A program made the translations under genes and the position numbers. A stretch of 5,742 bases of DNA, from NCBI GenBank assembly GCA_030039095.1, contig JASHQP010000140.1, positions 1 to 5,742 of the forward strand, read 5' to 3'. The notes beneath the pieces are model-generated. The model worked only from the letters and a program-made list of their open reading frames with translations, had not been told where the DNA came from and searched no databases. This document shows positions 5,251 to 5,742 of this stretch, piece by piece; position 1 is the first letter of the stretch; each line of letters begins with the position of its first letter. The DNA comes from Streptosporangiaceae bacterium. GTDB taxonomy: Bacteria > Actinomycetota > Actinomycetes > Streptosporangiales > Streptosporangiaceae.

Positions 5251-5669
5251 CACGCGTCGCCCACCTCACGCTTGACAAACTTGCACTTCATCGGGAGCTT
5301 GTGCATCGCGCGACGCAGCGCCTCCCTGGCCACCGGCTCGGCAACGCCGGACAGCTCGAACATGACGCGGCCCGGCTTCACGTTGGCCACCCACCACTCG
5401 GGGGCGCCCTTGCCGGAGCCCATCCGGGTCTCGGCCGGCTTCTTGGTCAGCGGCCGGTCCGGGTAGATCGTGATCCACACCTTCCCGCCGCGGCGGATAT
5501 GCCGGGTCATCGCGATACGGGCGGCCTCGATCTGCCGGTTGGTCACGTACGCGTGCTCGACGGCCTGGATGCCGTACTCGCCGAACGTCACCCTGGTGCC
5601 GCCCTTGGCCGCGCCGTGCCGGTCCGGCCGGTGCTGCTTGCGGTGCTTGACCCTCCGCGGGATGAGCAC
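5250..5669 (-). CDS. rplP: 50S ribosomal protein L16
   Basis: The 139-residue product is a full-length L16, a 50S protein near the A-site and peptidyl transferase region that contacts 23S rRNA. It begins [15 protein letters not shown], a near-invariant L16 start, and carries the central [11 protein letters not shown] segment (residues 56-66), [19 protein letters not shown] (70-88) and [16 protein letters not shown] (91-106). The start is GTG, 8 nt after AGGAGG in the rpsC tail. The length matches actinobacterial L16. The C-terminus is [18 protein letters not shown] and the stop forms TGATG, opening a short frame downstream. The odd feature is that a diverged, frame-disrupted copy of this same 3' end follows immediately (5172-5242), so rplP no longer abuts rpmC. 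Confidence 0.98.
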   Translation of the reverse strand: MLIPRRVKHRKQHRPDRHGAAKGGTRVTFGEYGIQAVEHAYVTNRQIEAARIAMTRHIRRGGKVWITIYPDRPLTKKPAETRMGSGKGAPEWWVANVKPGRVMFELSGVAEPVAREALRRAMHKLPMKCKFVKREVGDA

Positions 5670-5672
5670 GTC

Positions 5673-5742
5673 TCAGCCCTCCTCGCCCGCGCCGGCCGCC
5701 CCGGCGCGCGTGCCGCTGGCCGGTGCGCCGGCCGAAATCTGC
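5673..5742 (-). CDS. rpsC: 30S ribosomal protein S3, C-terminal tail (partial)
   Basis: Only the last 22 full codons and the TGA stop are inside the window; the gene continues beyond 5742. The visible tail is rich in Ala, Gly, Ser and Pro and ends in GEEG, the low-complexity disordered C-terminus common on actinobacterial S3. No conserved S3 domain (KH or C-terminal fold) is visible, so the call rests on position: in S10 operons the gene directly upstream of rplP is rpsC. The stop lies 3 nt before the rplP GTG, and a strong GAGGAGG Shine-Dalgarno sequence for rplP sits inside the last S3 codons, so the two genes are probably translationally coupled. S3 is a head protein of the 30S subunit at the mRNA entry channel. 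Confidence 0.85.
   Translation of the reverse strand, partial: QISAGAPASGTRAGAAGAGEEG

Overview
The window is a stretch of the S10-spc ribosomal protein gene cluster, read entirely on the minus strand (transcription runs from high to low coordinates). Very high GC, strong G/C preference at third codon positions, GTG starts, tight stop/start overlaps and the proteins themselves (S8 beginning MTMTDP, a 61-residue four-cysteine S14, the S5 and L16 sequences) point to a high-GC actinobacterium (Actinomycetota). I cannot name the genus.

In transcription order the genes are: the last codons of rpsC (S3), rplP (L16), rpmC (L29), rpsQ (S17), then the spc block rplN (L14), rplX (L24), rplE (L5), rpsN (zinc-type S14), rpsH (S8), rplF (L6), rplR (L18), rpsE (S5), rpmD (L30) and rplO (L15). 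This is the canonical order; secY would be expected just beyond position 1. Every intact gene encodes a structural protein of the 30S or 50S subunit, and co-transcription with overlapping or near-touching reading frames would keep them near equal stoichiometry. The long plus-strand open frames are codon-bias shadows.

Most junctions are extremely tight (8-nt, 4-nt and 1-nt overlaps, or gaps of 1-10 nt). Five places are not, and they hold the unexpected structure. (1) Between rplP and rpmC lies a decayed second copy of the rplP 3' end, differing from the intact copy almost only at synonymous sites, which looks like a recombination scar. (2) The rpsQ-rplN spacer (89 bp) is the S10/spc boundary and shows no clear signal. 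(3) The rpsN-rpsH spacer (104 bp) carries two perfect hairpins, one over the rpsN stop codon. (4) The rplR-rpsE spacer contains a perfect 42-bp tandem repeat and an uninterrupted 44-codon frame that overlaps the rplR stop by 4 nt and the rpsE start by 1 nt. (5) Downstream of rplO are two mutually exclusive hairpins followed by a weak promoter-like sequence, as expected before an independently controlled secY.

No RNA genes, insertion sequences, CRISPR arrays or defence genes are visible. The window is a housekeeping region; its novelty is confined to the gene junctions.
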